Part shown: positions 25,702-33,296 of the stretch, one piece after another
Layout of the letters: every line of letters starts with the position of its first letter
How positions within the stretch are numbered: the first letter of the stretch is position 1
NCBI GenBank assembly: GCA_022013685.1
Contig: JAKLPV010000070.1
Coordinates: 1-64,000, forward strand
Source: Anaerolineae bacterium
Lineage (GTDB): Bacteria; Chloroflexota; Anaerolineae; Anaerolineales; Villigracilaceae
Direction: 5' to 3'
Length of the DNA: 64,000 bases
Position numbers and translations under genes: made by a program
Notes under the pieces: generated by a model
What the model was told of the DNA's origin: nothing
Database searches by the model: none
The model's input: the letters and a program-made list of their open reading frames with translations, nothing else

Positions 25702-26676
25702 TTAGAATCCTGCCCAGAGATAATCATCCTGAGTCTGGGTTTGTCGGATTTGGGTTTCCAGTTCGTGGATCAACTGCCGGTAGCTGGCCTGGGCTTCTTC
25801 GACGCTGGTTTCGACGAAGCGGACCTGTCCGCTTCCGAGCGGGGTTTGAGCAAGCAGCGGCTGGTCGGCGGCAATCACAGAAGCGATCTTGGGGTAGCCG
25901 CCCGTTGTGGGGCAATCGGCCTGCATGACGATCGGTTGCCCATCGGCCGGGACCTGGATGCAGCCGCGCGCCATGCCTTCCGAGATCAGCTCCCCTTTTC
26001 TGGCCCGTTGCAGTAGCGGCCCGTTTAAGCGAAAACCCGCCCGGTCTGACGTAGACGAAATGCGATAGGTTGATCTGAAAAAAGTAGTGATCGACTCGGC
26101 TGCGAACCAATCCCACTGCGGGCCGGGAATAACACGGATGATGGGATTAAGGCTGTAGCCAATCGGCGCTGAAGCCAGCTTGCGTGCCGCCAGGCCGGGC
26201 AGGAAGGCCCTGCCTGACCCAATTGGCAATATATCGTCCGCCTGGAGCGGGCGGGCAGGTTGCCCTGTCAGCGTGGCGCGCAGGGTCGTGGCGCGGGAGC
26301 CAAGCGCAGGCGGAGTCTGTATCCCGCCGTGAACGGCGAGCGTGAGCCAGTTGCCCTCCCCCGCTTTTTCGAGCGAGATCGTGCTCCCGGCGCGGACATA
26401 AACCGAAGTCCACAGCGGCAACTGCCATTTGCCCACCCACAGCCTGAAACCTGCCCCGCAGGCGGCAACCAGGCAGTCGTTGTGGGCGTAAAAAGCAGCC
26501 GAAGTCATGCCGATCTCGACTGCGGCCGCCTCGGGCGGGTTGTTGACGAGCAGGTTGGCCGCGCGATGGGCCAGGGCGTCCATTGGCCCGCTGAGCGGGA
26601 CGCCAAAAGCCTGCCAGCCGCGGCGGCCGGCATCTTGAACGGTGGTCAGCAGGGCGGGTTCGATGACTTCGAGCAT
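25702..26676 (-). CDS. pxpC: 5-oxoprolinase subunit C (biotin-dependent carboxyltransferase family)
   Basis: A 324-residue PxpC, related to the AHS2 domain of urea amidolyase. It begins LEVIEPALLTTVQDAGRRG and contains FGVPLSGPMDALAHRAAN and AGFRLNGP, as the family does; the C-terminal DCPTTGGYPKIA is also diagnostic. Start at the ATG 26676, where similarity begins. The 39 codons before it in the ORF track read through a dispersed palindromic repeat and the end of pxpB. Confidence 0.94.
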   Translation of the reverse strand: MLEVIEPALLTTVQDAGRRGWQAFGVPLSGPMDALAHRAANLLVNNPPEAAAVEIGMTSAAFYAHNDCLVAACGAGFRLWVGKWQLPLWTSVYVRAGSTISLEKAGEGNWLTLAVHGGIQTPPALGSRATTLRATLTGQPARPLQADDILPIGSGRAFLPGLAARKLASAPIGYSLNPIIRVIPGPQWDWFAAESITTFFRSTYRISSTSDRAGFRLNGPLLQRARKGELISEGMARGCIQVPADGQPIVMQADCPTTGGYPKIASVIAADQPLLAQTPLGSGQVRFVETSVEEAQASYRQLIHELETQIRQTQTQDDYLWAGF

Positions 26677-26682
26677 ATATCG

Positions 26683-26711
26683 CCTTCGACTACGCTCCGC
26701 TCTGCTCAGGG
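26683..26711. repeat. REP-like palindromic repeat at the pxpB/pxpC junction
   Basis: CCTTCGACTACGCTCCGC followed by TCTGCTCAGGGA spans the stop codon of pxpB and the few bases before pxpC. Its translation, ending EQSGA, forms the last residues of PxpB, so the repeat seems to have replaced the original end. Confidence 0.6.
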
Positions 26712-27328
26712 ATAAAGCGCACCGTGTCTCCCGGGGCAAGCAGGAAGGGTGGCTCGCGGCGCGCGTCATAAAGCGCCAGGGATGTCTGCCCAATCAACTG
26801 CCAGCCGCCCGGCGAATCGACCGGGTAAATGCCGGTTTGCCCGCCCGCAATCGCCACCGAACCCGCCGGGACGTGACTACGCGGTGTTGCCAGGCGCGGC
26901 GCGACCAGCGATTCTGGAAGTTTCCCCAGGTAGGGGAAGCCCGGCATGAATCCCATCATATAAACCGTATATTCTGTCCCGCTGTGGATGCGGATCACAT
27001 CTGCCACTTTCAAATGGCAGTGTTCGGCCACGAAAGCCAGGTCCGGGCCACTGTAAATAACGGGGATTTCAATCCGTCGCGGCGGGCGCAGGGCGGACTC
27101 GGCGTTTGAGTCGAGTTGGGCCGAGAGCCAGTCCGTTATTTCGGCCTGGCTGCGCACGAGCGGGTCGTAGTGGATCACGAGCGAGGCGTAGCCAGGGACA
27201 GTTTCGCTGACGCCCTCGAGCGGATTCAGGTTCAACTGGGCTGCCAGCGCATGCACCCGCTGGTTAATGAACGGGTCGATGGCATCGCCAAGTTTGATCA
27301 GGATGGACGAGTCGGAAAGCGGGAACAT
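26690..27328 (-). CDS. pxpB: 5-oxoprolinase subunit B (KipI family)
   Basis: A 212-residue PxpB/KipI protein, the partner of PxpC. YMMGFMPGFPYLG, ATPRSHVPAGSVAIAGGQTG and YPVDSPGGWQLIG are the diagnostic motifs and all are present. Its ATG overlaps the stop of the RNA methyltransferase gene (TAATG), so the two are translationally coupled. The last residues (PEQSGA) come from a dispersed repeat, and the protein is somewhat short compared with the ~220-240 residues I expect. Confidence 0.94.
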   Translation of the reverse strand: MFPLSDSSILIKLGDAIDPFINQRVHALAAQLNLNPLEGVSETVPGYASLVIHYDPLVRSQAEITDWLSAQLDSNAESALRPPRRIEIPVIYSGPDLAFVAEHCHLKVADVIRIHSGTEYTVYMMGFMPGFPYLGKLPESLVAPRLATPRSHVPAGSVAIAGGQTGIYPVDSPGGWQLIGQTSLALYDARREPPFLLAPGDTVRFIPEQSGA

Positions 27329-28572
27329 TAACTTTCGAAGATGCTGATACTTTCGATGTGATAGGTTTGCGGGAACAAGTCGAAGGGTGTGACCTGTTTC
27401 AGCCGGTAGCCGCCAGCGATCAGGCGGGCCGCATCCCGCGCCAGGGTGGCCGGGTCGCAGGAGACGTAGGCAATGGTTTCAGGGCGGATTTGGATCAGGG
27501 CATCGATGACAGCCCTGTCCAGCCCGGCGCGCGGCGGGTCGAGGATGACGATGTCGGCGTACTCTTTGAGTTCAGGTAATACTTCTTCAGCGAAGGCTTC
27601 ATACAGCTCGACGTTCTCGAATTCATCGAGATTAACACCGAAATCCTCGCAGGAGGAGGTCGCAAGTTCGATGCCGATCACTTTTTTGACCCTGGGCGCG
27701 AAGAAGGCACTGAACAGGCCGACTCCGCAGTAGACATCGAGCAGGGTTGTTTTTTGCGAAACGGGCAAGACCGCCAGCAGGTGTTCGACCATTTTGGCGG
27801 CCATGACCGTATTGACCTGGAAAAACGAGGCCGCCGAGACTTTGAAGGGTTTGCCAAGCACTTCGATGATGATGTAATCGTCCCCGGCCATGATGATCGT
27901 GTCATCTTCCAGCAGATGAACAACCGAGATATCGCTCTCGAGTTCCATTTCGGGCGTTTCGACCTGGTCAGACTCGAGGATCAGCATTAACTCATCCCCG
28001 GCGCGCAGCGAGACACGCTCGATGGGCGCACCCGGCTCAAACTCGAGAGTCGGCCACAGTTCGTTGAGCGCGGCTTCGGGCAGGTGGCATTCGCTGATCG
28101 GCAGCACGCTCAAGGTGGAGTCGGGCTGCGCGGGGTCGGCCACCGCTGAGATAAATCCCAGTTTCGCATTCTCGTCCAGGTGAAATTGGATGTTGTTGCG
28201 ATAATTCCACTCGAGGGGCGAGGCGACGATCTGTTTGACCGGCGGGTTGGCGATTTTGCCGATCCGGCTCAGTTGGTCGCGCAGGATTTCGGTTTTGGCG
28301 GTGAGTTGGTCGGCGTAGGCCAGGTGCTGATAGTGGCATCCGCCGCAGCGCGTGTAATGAGGGCATTTGGGTGCGATGCGTTCCGGCGAGGCTTTGACAA
28401 CTTCAAGCAGTTCGGCGCGCGAAAAGTTTTTGCGTTCTTCGACGATGCGGGCGCGCACGATTTCACCGGGCAGGGCAAAAGGCACAAAGACAGCCTTGCC
28501 GTTGTAGCGCCCAATGGCTTCGCCGCCATAGGTCTGGGCAGTAAGGGTCAGTTGGATCGGTTTTTCAGTCAT
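27328..28572 (-). CDS. RNA uracil-C5 methyltransferase, RlmD/TrmA family
   Basis: A 414-residue class I methyltransferase that makes 5-methyluridine in rRNA or tRNA. An N-terminal TRAM domain (AQTYGGEAIGRYNGKAVFV) is followed by the iron-sulphur motif CPHYTRCGGCHYQH, the SAM site LLDVYCGVGLFSAFF, DPPRAG, and the catalytic cysteine in IAYVSCDPATLARD. The exact RNA target (U747, U1939 or tRNA U54) cannot be decided. It begins the unit rlmD-like-pxpB-pxpC-pxpA, coupled by TAATG to pxpB, an odd functional pairing. Confidence 0.93.
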   Translation of the reverse strand: MTEKPIQLTLTAQTYGGEAIGRYNGKAVFVPFALPGEIVRARIVEERKNFSRAELLEVVKASPERIAPKCPHYTRCGGCHYQHLAYADQLTAKTEILRDQLSRIGKIANPPVKQIVASPLEWNYRNNIQFHLDENAKLGFISAVADPAQPDSTLSVLPISECHLPEAALNELWPTLEFEPGAPIERVSLRAGDELMLILESDQVETPEMELESDISVVHLLEDDTIIMAGDDYIIIEVLGKPFKVSAASFFQVNTVMAAKMVEHLLAVLPVSQKTTLLDVYCGVGLFSAFFAPRVKKVIGIELATSSCEDFGVNLDEFENVELYEAFAEEVLPELKEYADIVILDPPRAGLDRAVIDALIQIRPETIAYVSCDPATLARDAARLIAGGYRLKQVTPFDLFPQTYHIESISIFES

Positions 28573-28586
28573 TTTAGGGTCTTTTT

Positions 28587-28666
28587 AACGTCAAGTCGCC
28601 AAGCTTACCGGGTGCGCCAGGGTTTTGTTTTTTGGCGTCCACGATACTACTTGGCGACTTGACGTT
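28587..28666. repeat. Inverted repeat with 17-bp perfect arms
   Basis: AACGTCAAGTCGCCAAG at 28587-28603 has its exact complement at 28650-28666. Between them a second, shorter pair (GCGCCA and TGGCGT) flanks a T-rich centre. It lies just upstream of the RNA methyltransferase start and 14 bases from the small-protein stop, without a T-run on the minus strand. It could be a small non-autonomous repeat or a processing hairpin. Confidence 0.7.
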
Positions 28667-28680
28667 TTGCAGTGACGCTT

Positions 28681-28827
28681 TTAGCGCAGGAAGAACGAAA
28701 GCGTAACCAGGATGACGAAAAACGTGCCAGCCAGGATACCGATGCGCTTAAGGTCTTTGCGGACCGGGCCGTAGTCGGGGTTGAATTCTGCGGCGGTGGT
28801 GCTTTTGAAGGTGGTTTTCTTTGCCAT
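28681..28827 (-). CDS. 48-residue membrane protein beside the sortase
   Basis: A short gene not in the ORF track. It encodes MAKKTTFKSTT, then AAEFNPDYGPVRKDLKRIG and one C-terminal hydrophobic helix (ILAGTFFVILVTLSFFLR), i.e. a tail-anchored single-pass protein. AGGAG lies seven bases before the ATG, and the stop precedes the inverted repeat at 28666. It starts nine bases after the sortase stop, so it is in the same transcript. Function unknown. Confidence 0.8.
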   Translation of the reverse strand: MAKKTTFKSTTAAEFNPDYGPVRKDLKRIGILAGTFFVILVTLSFFLR

Positions 28828-28836
28828 TTCTTGCTC

Positions 28837-29748
28837 CTAAGGGTTTTGTAACGCGGCGGAAACGACGATCCGCTGGTTATCGATGAGATAAGGATAACAC
28901 GAGATGAGTGTTACCGTTGGGTTGGGGGTCGGCGCCATGACCTCGACACGGGTCGGCTCGACAACCTGAGTGCCGGTGACAATGTAAGTGTACTGGCGCT
29001 GGTTGGTGTAGACGATGACGACATCGCCGGGCTGGAGCTTATCCAGTTCGCGGAAGATTTCACCGAAAATATCGTTATGCGCCGAAAGGACAACATTGCC
29101 GTTCTCTCCCGGGTTCGGGCTGCCGATAAACTGGCCGACTCCCTTTTTGAGTTGTTCAAAACCGTCACCCTGAACGATGGGCGCATCCACGCCGATGGCG
29201 GGAATCTGGATGCGGATGGCCTGGGCCGGGCCGGGTGTTGGAATGGGGATATTGGCGATGGCTTGAACAAGCGGGCGCAAGTGCTCAGGGATTTCAGCTT
29301 CGTTGGGCTGTGCGCCGCCTTCCGCATTTGGCGGGGTGTGGCCGGAGGGCAGCACGACGGCGGTGATCAGCGCGGTGGCCTGGGCAGTAGGTTGCTGGAT
29401 GGAGGCAACTACTTCCTGATTCAGTGTGCGCATCATGCCAAAAAAAGCCAGACCAATACCGATGAAACCGATCACGGCCAGAATTTCGATGCCCAACAGG
29501 AGCCGATCCAGGAAAACCCGGCGCGGACTGCGCAAGGCAGGCTGAGATTCGCCTTCCGGAGTCTCAACGACGCGTCCCGGATCGAGTTCGTCTGTCACCG
29601 GATTTTCAGGGGTTTCAATTGCCAGTGAAATTACCCGCCCTGTGCTGCGGAATCGCTCCAAGCGGTCGTGACGTGTGACACGGCGTTTATCGAGCAACAA
29701 GCGGCGAAGTTCTTCTACGGATAAATCTTCAGGCCGTTTCTCAGTCAT
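28837..29748 (-). CDS. Sortase, class D/E-like
   Basis: A 303-residue membrane-anchored transpeptidase. A basic cytoplasmic N-terminus of ~85 residues precedes one helix (LLLGIEILAVIGFIGIGLAF), a Pro-rich spacer, then the sortase barrel: catalytic His in VLSAHNDIF, Cys in TLISCYPY and Arg in NQRIVV. Sortases join surface proteins with LPxTG-like signals to the envelope. A candidate substrate with LSNTG is encoded at 36707. Start at MTEKRPEDLS: a TATAAT (29758-29763, minus) lies nine bases before this ATG and the ORF-track start is inside it, so a nearly leaderless message is likely. Confidence 0.92.
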   Translation of the reverse strand: MTEKRPEDLSVEELRRLLLDKRRVTRHDRLERFRSTGRVISLAIETPENPVTDELDPGRVVETPEGESQPALRSPRRVFLDRLLLGIEILAVIGFIGIGLAFFGMMRTLNQEVVASIQQPTAQATALITAVVLPSGHTPPNAEGGAQPNEAEIPEHLRPLVQAIANIPIPTPGPAQAIRIQIPAIGVDAPIVQGDGFEQLKKGVGQFIGSPNPGENGNVVLSAHNDIFGEIFRELDKLQPGDVVIVYTNQRQYTYIVTGTQVVEPTRVEVMAPTPNPTVTLISCYPYLIDNQRIVVSAALQNP

Positions 29749-29868
29749 AGCACCGAGATTATACCGCAAGGGTTTTGTTTTTTAGGCCAAGAGGGTTATA
29801 ATTACATCCTGTGTTCCGCATAGTTGTATCTCAAAATTTGCGGAGTTTAATTTCCTAAGGAGGAAACC

Positions 29869-30063
29869 ATGGCTTTTAGTTTCAAAAATTCCCGCGGTGT
29901 GACTTATTTCTTACACTCCAAGGCCACGCTTTTGAAGAGTGGCAAAACCCAAACTCTGTACTTCTTCTCGAAAGAGCAGAAAGCAGGCGTTTTGGATGCC
30001 GTCCCGGCCGGCTACCAGGTTGCAGAAACGGCCAACGGCTTACCGGTTTTGAAGAAGGCCTAG
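29869..30063 (+). CDS. Conserved 64-residue small protein
   Basis: A short protein beginning MAFSFKNSRGVTYFLHS, with TLYFFSKEQKAGVLDAVPAG in the middle and GLPVLKKA at the end. It looks like a compact beta-rich fold. I think similar proteins occur in other Chloroflexi and cyanobacteria, but I recall no function. Expression looks strong: TATAAT at 29797, a ~60-base leader with a TTCCGCA/TGCGGAG pairing, and AAGGAGG before the ATG. Divergent from the sortase gene. Confidence 0.8.
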   Translation: MAFSFKNSRGVTYFLHSKATLLKSGKTQTLYFFSKEQKAGVLDAVPAGYQVAETANGLPVLKKA

Positions 30064-30073
30064 GCAGTAGTGA

Positions 30074-30101
30074 GGGCCGGTTTTGAAAAAGACCGGCTCT
30101 C
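30074..30101 (+). terminator. Probable terminator of the small-protein gene
   Basis: GGCCGGT and ACCGGCTC pair around TTTGAAAAAG, eleven bases after the stop codon. The trailing sequence is CTCTCCTTG, so the T-run is poor. Confidence 0.5.
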
Positions 30102-30104
30102 TCC

Positions 30105-30133
30105 TTGTAATTTCAAGTTACCCTTGTTATAAT
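30105..30133 (+). promoter_or_regulatory. Promoter of tRNA-Val
   Basis: TTGTAA (30105-30110) and TATAAT (30128-30133) are 17 bases apart, with TG one base before the -10 box. The tRNA begins 14 bases after the -10 box. Confidence 0.85.
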
Positions 30134-30147
30134 ATCGCTCTGCTTTC

Positions 30148-30221
30148 GGGCGGGTAGCTCAGTTGGTTAGAGCATTGCGTTGACATCGCAAAGGTCGTAG
30201 GTTCGAGTCCTATTCCGCCCA
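30148..30221 (+). tRNA. tRNA-Val (GAC)
   Basis: A 74-base cloverleaf: acceptor GGGCGGG with TCCGCCC (one G-U), D arm GCTC...GAGC, anticodon stem TTGCG/CGCAA with loop TTGACAT giving anticodon GAC, and a T arm with GTTCGAGTC. Discriminator A. CCA is not encoded. It is followed directly by the T-box leader of thrS, so some thrS message may come from this promoter. Confidence 0.95.
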
Positions 30222-30235
30222 CAAAATAATATCTA

Positions 30236-30526
30236 AACACGAAGACCGGGACGAGTAAACGGGAAATTGCTGACAGGGAGAGCAAGGCCATAGATTGAGA
30301 GCCTGCTCCGGCCAAAACCGTTGAAAACCACCCGTGAGTGTTGAACAGAACAGTTTTCGTAATTTCGTGAAAACCAAGTAAGGAAGACGGCTGGCTCCGT
30401 TATTGGCCTAAGAGATATTCTGAGCGCAGGGTTGGGCTTGTTGAAACCCTCAGTCGAAGAATAAATCGGGTGGAATCGCGTGAAGTGTAATTACCTCTCG
30501 CCCCGAATGGGTGCGGGAGTTTTTGT
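30236..30526 (+). promoter_or_regulatory. T-box riboswitch of thrS
   Basis: The conserved T-box GGGTGGAATCGCG is at 30468-30480, upstream of a terminator stem (CTCTCGC with GCGGGAG, then TTTTTGTTTT, 30494-30526). The long stem I region begins near 30240; AACGG/CCGTT and CGGG/CCCG pairings place GAAAACCA in the specifier loop, and ACC there is a threonine codon. Uncharged tRNA-Thr binding would favour the antiterminator and allow thrS expression. No separate promoter is obvious between the tRNA and the leader. Confidence 0.92.
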
Positions 30527-30546
30527 TTTCTATGAAGGAGGTACGA

Positions 30547-32346
30547 ATGTCTGACCGATATGAAGATTCACAACTCTATAAGATTCGCCATTCTGCTGCG
30601 CATGTCATGGCGCAGGCGGTGCTGGAGTTTTACCCGGAGACCAAGTACACCATTGGCCCGCCGGTTGAGAATGGTTTTTATTACGATTTTGAACTGCCCG
30701 CGCCGATCACTGCTGAAGACCTGGAAAAAATCGAAAAGCGCATGCGCCAGATTATCTCGGGCGGACATGTCTTTGAGAAAAAAGTATTGTCCGCAGATGA
30801 GGCCCGTCAGGTTTTTAAAGACCAGCCCTACAAGTTGGAATTGATTGACGGGCTTGAAAAAGGCGGCCTGGACGAGTATGGCAATCCGTTGGACGATAAG
30901 CCAGACATCTCCATCTACCAGCACGACACCTTTACGGATTTGTGCCGTGGGCCGCACGTGGAGAACACGCGCCAGATCAACCCGAGCGCCATCAAGCTGA
31001 TGTCGATCGCCGGGGCCTACTGGCGCGGCGATGAGAATAACAAGATGTTGACACGCATCTATGGCACGGCCTGGCAAAAACCGGATGAACTCAAGCAATA
31101 TCTGCTCATGCTGGAAGAAGCCAAGAAGCGCGACCACCGCAAGCTGGGCAAGGAACTGGAAATCTTCTTCTTCGACGATGAGGTGGGCCCCGGTCTGCCG
31201 CTCTGGATGCCAAACGGGACGATCATTGCCGACGAACTCGAAAACCTGGCCAAGGAAATGGAATCCAATGCCGGTTATCAGCGCGTCCGCACGCCCAACC
31301 TGACCAAGGAAGATCTGTTTATCCGCTCCGGTCACCTGCCGTACTACGCCGAGAGCATGTACCCGCCCATGGAATTGGAAGGCGTGAAATACTACGTCAA
31401 GCCGATGAACTGTCCGATGCACCACAAAATCTTCGGCGCCCGCCCGCGCTCGTACCGCGAGCTGCCCATCCGGCTGGCCGAGTATGGGACGTGTTACCGC
31501 TACGAGAAATCGGGTGAACTGTTCGGGTTGATGCGCGTGCGCTCGATGCAGATGAACGATGCCCACATCTACTGTTCCGAAGAACAGTTCGAGAGCGAGT
31601 TCATGGGTGTGATCGACCTGTACAAAAAATATTTTGAACTCTTCAACATTGGCAAATACGTCATGCGTCTCTCCCTGCATGGCAAGGCCGGTTTGGGGAA
31701 GAAATTTGTCGATAACGAACGGCTGTGGCTGAAGACCGAAGATATGGTTCGCCGCGCGATGCAGAATGGCGGCGTGCCGTTTGTCGAAGTGCAGAACGAA
31801 GCCGCTTTCTACGGGCCGAAGATCGATGTCCAGATCTGGAGCGCGATCGGCCGCGAGTTCACGCTGGCTACGAACCAGGTCGATTTTGCCGTGCCGGAGC
31901 GCTTTGACCTGAAATTCGTCAATCGTGAAGGCCAGGACGAAATTCCGCTTTGCATCCACCGCGCGCCGCTCAGCACGCACGAACGCATGATCGGCTTCCT
32001 GATCGAGCATTACGCCGGGGCCTTCCCGGTCTGGCTTGCGCCTGAACAGGTGCGTGTCATCCCGATCACGGACGGGCAGAACGAGTATGCATCCCAGATT
32101 GCGGTCCAACTCAAGGCGCAGGGGGTGCGGGCCAGTGCTGACCTGGGTACAGACCGCATGAATGGCAAAATCCGCCAGGCGCAGTTGATGAAGGTGCCGT
32201 ATATGGTTGTTATTGGTGCAAATGAAGCCGAAGCCGGCGTGGTGTCCCTGCGTATGCGCGACGGCGCCCAGTTGAATAACATTCCGATGGCTGAGTTTAT
32301 GGCGCGGGTCAAAGACCGTATCAGCCGCCGTGCAAGCGAACTGTAA
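30547..32346 (+). CDS. thrS: Threonyl-tRNA synthetase lacking the TGS domain
   Basis: A 599-residue ThrRS. It starts directly at the N2 editing domain (IRHSAAHVMAQAV, and the later HDTFTDLCRGPH zinc-like pocket), so the ~60-residue TGS domain of the E. coli enzyme is absent. The class II core is complete: motif 2 CYRYEKSGELFGLMRVR, zinc ligands in PMNCPMHH and motif 3 near HRAPLSTHERMIGFL, then the anticodon-binding domain. Start at the ATG after GAAGGAGG; the ORF-track start is within the terminator of the T-box. Confidence 0.96.
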   Translation: MSDRYEDSQLYKIRHSAAHVMAQAVLEFYPETKYTIGPPVENGFYYDFELPAPITAEDLEKIEKRMRQIISGGHVFEKKVLSADEARQVFKDQPYKLELIDGLEKGGLDEYGNPLDDKPDISIYQHDTFTDLCRGPHVENTRQINPSAIKLMSIAGAYWRGDENNKMLTRIYGTAWQKPDELKQYLLMLEEAKKRDHRKLGKELEIFFFDDEVGPGLPLWMPNGTIIADELENLAKEMESNAGYQRVRTPNLTKEDLFIRSGHLPYYAESMYPPMELEGVKYYVKPMNCPMHHKIFGARPRSYRELPIRLAEYGTCYRYEKSGELFGLMRVRSMQMNDAHIYCSEEQFESEFMGVIDLYKKYFELFNIGKYVMRLSLHGKAGLGKKFVDNERLWLKTEDMVRRAMQNGGVPFVEVQNEAAFYGPKIDVQIWSAIGREFTLATNQVDFAVPERFDLKFVNREGQDEIPLCIHRAPLSTHERMIGFLIEHYAGAFPVWLAPEQVRVIPITDGQNEYASQIAVQLKAQGVRASADLGTDRMNGKIRQAQLMKVPYMVVIGANEAEAGVVSLRMRDGAQLNNIPMAEFMARVKDRISRRASEL

Positions 32347-32350
32347 AAGA

Positions 32351-32398
32351 ACAACGATACAGCGAAACCGCTCTGCAATGGTTTCGCTGTATCGTTGT
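32351..32398. terminator. Long perfect hairpin between thrS and lexA
   Basis: ACAACGATACAGCGAAACC (32351-32369) has its exact complement at 32380-32398, a 19-bp stem with a 10-base loop, five bases after the thrS stop. It is followed by CTTGC rather than a T-run, so it may act as a transcript-protecting hairpin as well as a terminator. Confidence 0.7.
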
Positions 32399-32403
32399 CT
32401 TGC

Positions 32404-32432
32404 ACAACTCCCGGCTTAAGGCCGGGAGTTGT
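32404..32432. terminator. Second hairpin between thrS and lexA
   Basis: ACAACTCCCGGC and GCCGGGAGTTGT form a 12-bp stem around TTAAG, only five bases from the first hairpin. It is the one nearer the lexA stop and probably ends that transcript. Confidence 0.7.
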
Positions 32433-32447
32433 ATAACAAGGAGCAAC

Positions 32448-33191
32448 CTACATGGCAGTGGTTGCGACTTTTCGAATGACCATCACAACCTTGCCCCTGA
32501 TCTCCAATTTTTCACGTTTGTCAACGTAAATTGGAGACATGGTGGGGTTGGCCGGTTGCAGGCGATAGCGGTTGGTTTCTTTATAGAAGTATTTGAGCGT
32601 GGTTTCATCTCGTTCAGGAAGCCATACCGCAACCATCTCGCCATTTTTAGCCTCAGCATTACTGCCAATACGGCGCATGATGACGATATCTCCATCATTG
32701 ACCATTGCATCGATCATTGAGTCGCCTTCAACTTCAAGAGCAAACAACTCGTCTGTTTTTGTCTTGACCGGTAAAAGTGAGCGCGCAATTTCCACACTGG
32801 CCTCCTGGTCATAATAACCAAAGTCGGACGCTGGCACAGGGGCAGGGGCGCTGGCGACAATCCTACCGGCAAGAGGAATTTTGAGCAGATCTGCGGCTAT
32901 ATTAACCGCTTGTACAACGGATGCCCGCGCGGTATTACCCAAACGATGGGCAACCTCACTAAGACGCTCCGGCACAACCCTTACGCCGCGCGAAATCCGT
33001 CGATCTCGCTCAATATAACCCCATTTTTCGAGTTGTTCAAGATAATAATTAACCACTGAAGTGGACGAAATACCCGTCTCTTCGCCAATTTCGCGAATGG
33101 AGGGTGGATAGCCCTTATCTTGATGTTCGCCCAAAAAATTCAAGATTTTTATGTGGCGGTCACTCAAACCTTTGCTTTTTCTTACCATCAT
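32448..33191 (-). CDS. lexA: LexA repressor
   Basis: A 247-residue SOS repressor. The N-terminal winged helix-turn-helix has PSIREIGEETGISSTSVVNY; the self-cleavage bond is the Ala-Gly of PLAGRI (about residues 108-109), and the serine-lysine dyad is Ser158 (GDSMIDAMV) and Lys200 (TTLKYF). A ~30-residue insertion between the two domains makes it longer than the usual 200. AAGGAG lies seven bases upstream. Its own promoter carries a Gram-positive-type SOS box, so it is autoregulated. Confidence 0.95.
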   Translation of the reverse strand: MMVRKSKGLSDRHIKILNFLGEHQDKGYPPSIREIGEETGISSTSVVNYYLEQLEKWGYIERDRRISRGVRVVPERLSEVAHRLGNTARASVVQAVNIAADLLKIPLAGRIVASAPAPVPASDFGYYDQEASVEIARSLLPVKTKTDELFALEVEGDSMIDAMVNDGDIVIMRRIGSNAEAKNGEMVAVWLPERDETTLKYFYKETNRYRLQPANPTMSPIYVDKREKLEIRGKVVMVIRKVATTAM

Positions 33192-33233
33192 GGTTTCTCC
33201 TTAAGCGCATAAACCGCTCAAACGTTCTATAAA

Positions 33234-33262
33234 ATCATACACGAACATTCGTTCCATGTCAA
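33234..33262 (-). promoter_or_regulatory. lexA promoter with SOS box in the spacer
   Basis: On the minus strand TTGACA (33257-33262) and TATGAT (33234-33239) are 17 bases apart. The spacer contains GAACGAATGTTC (GAAC-N4-GTTC, 33243-33254), the LexA-binding motif of Bacillus-type SOS systems. A bound LexA would block RNA polymerase. The divergent HAD gene promoter lies ~30 bases away and may also respond. Confidence 0.9.
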
Positions 33263-33296
33263 GACCCAATTCAAAATCCCCTGTTATAATTGGGGC

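Noticed and set aside
30568-32109. 513-residue minus-strand ORF
   Set aside because: Exact antisense of thrS, a consequence of its codon bias.
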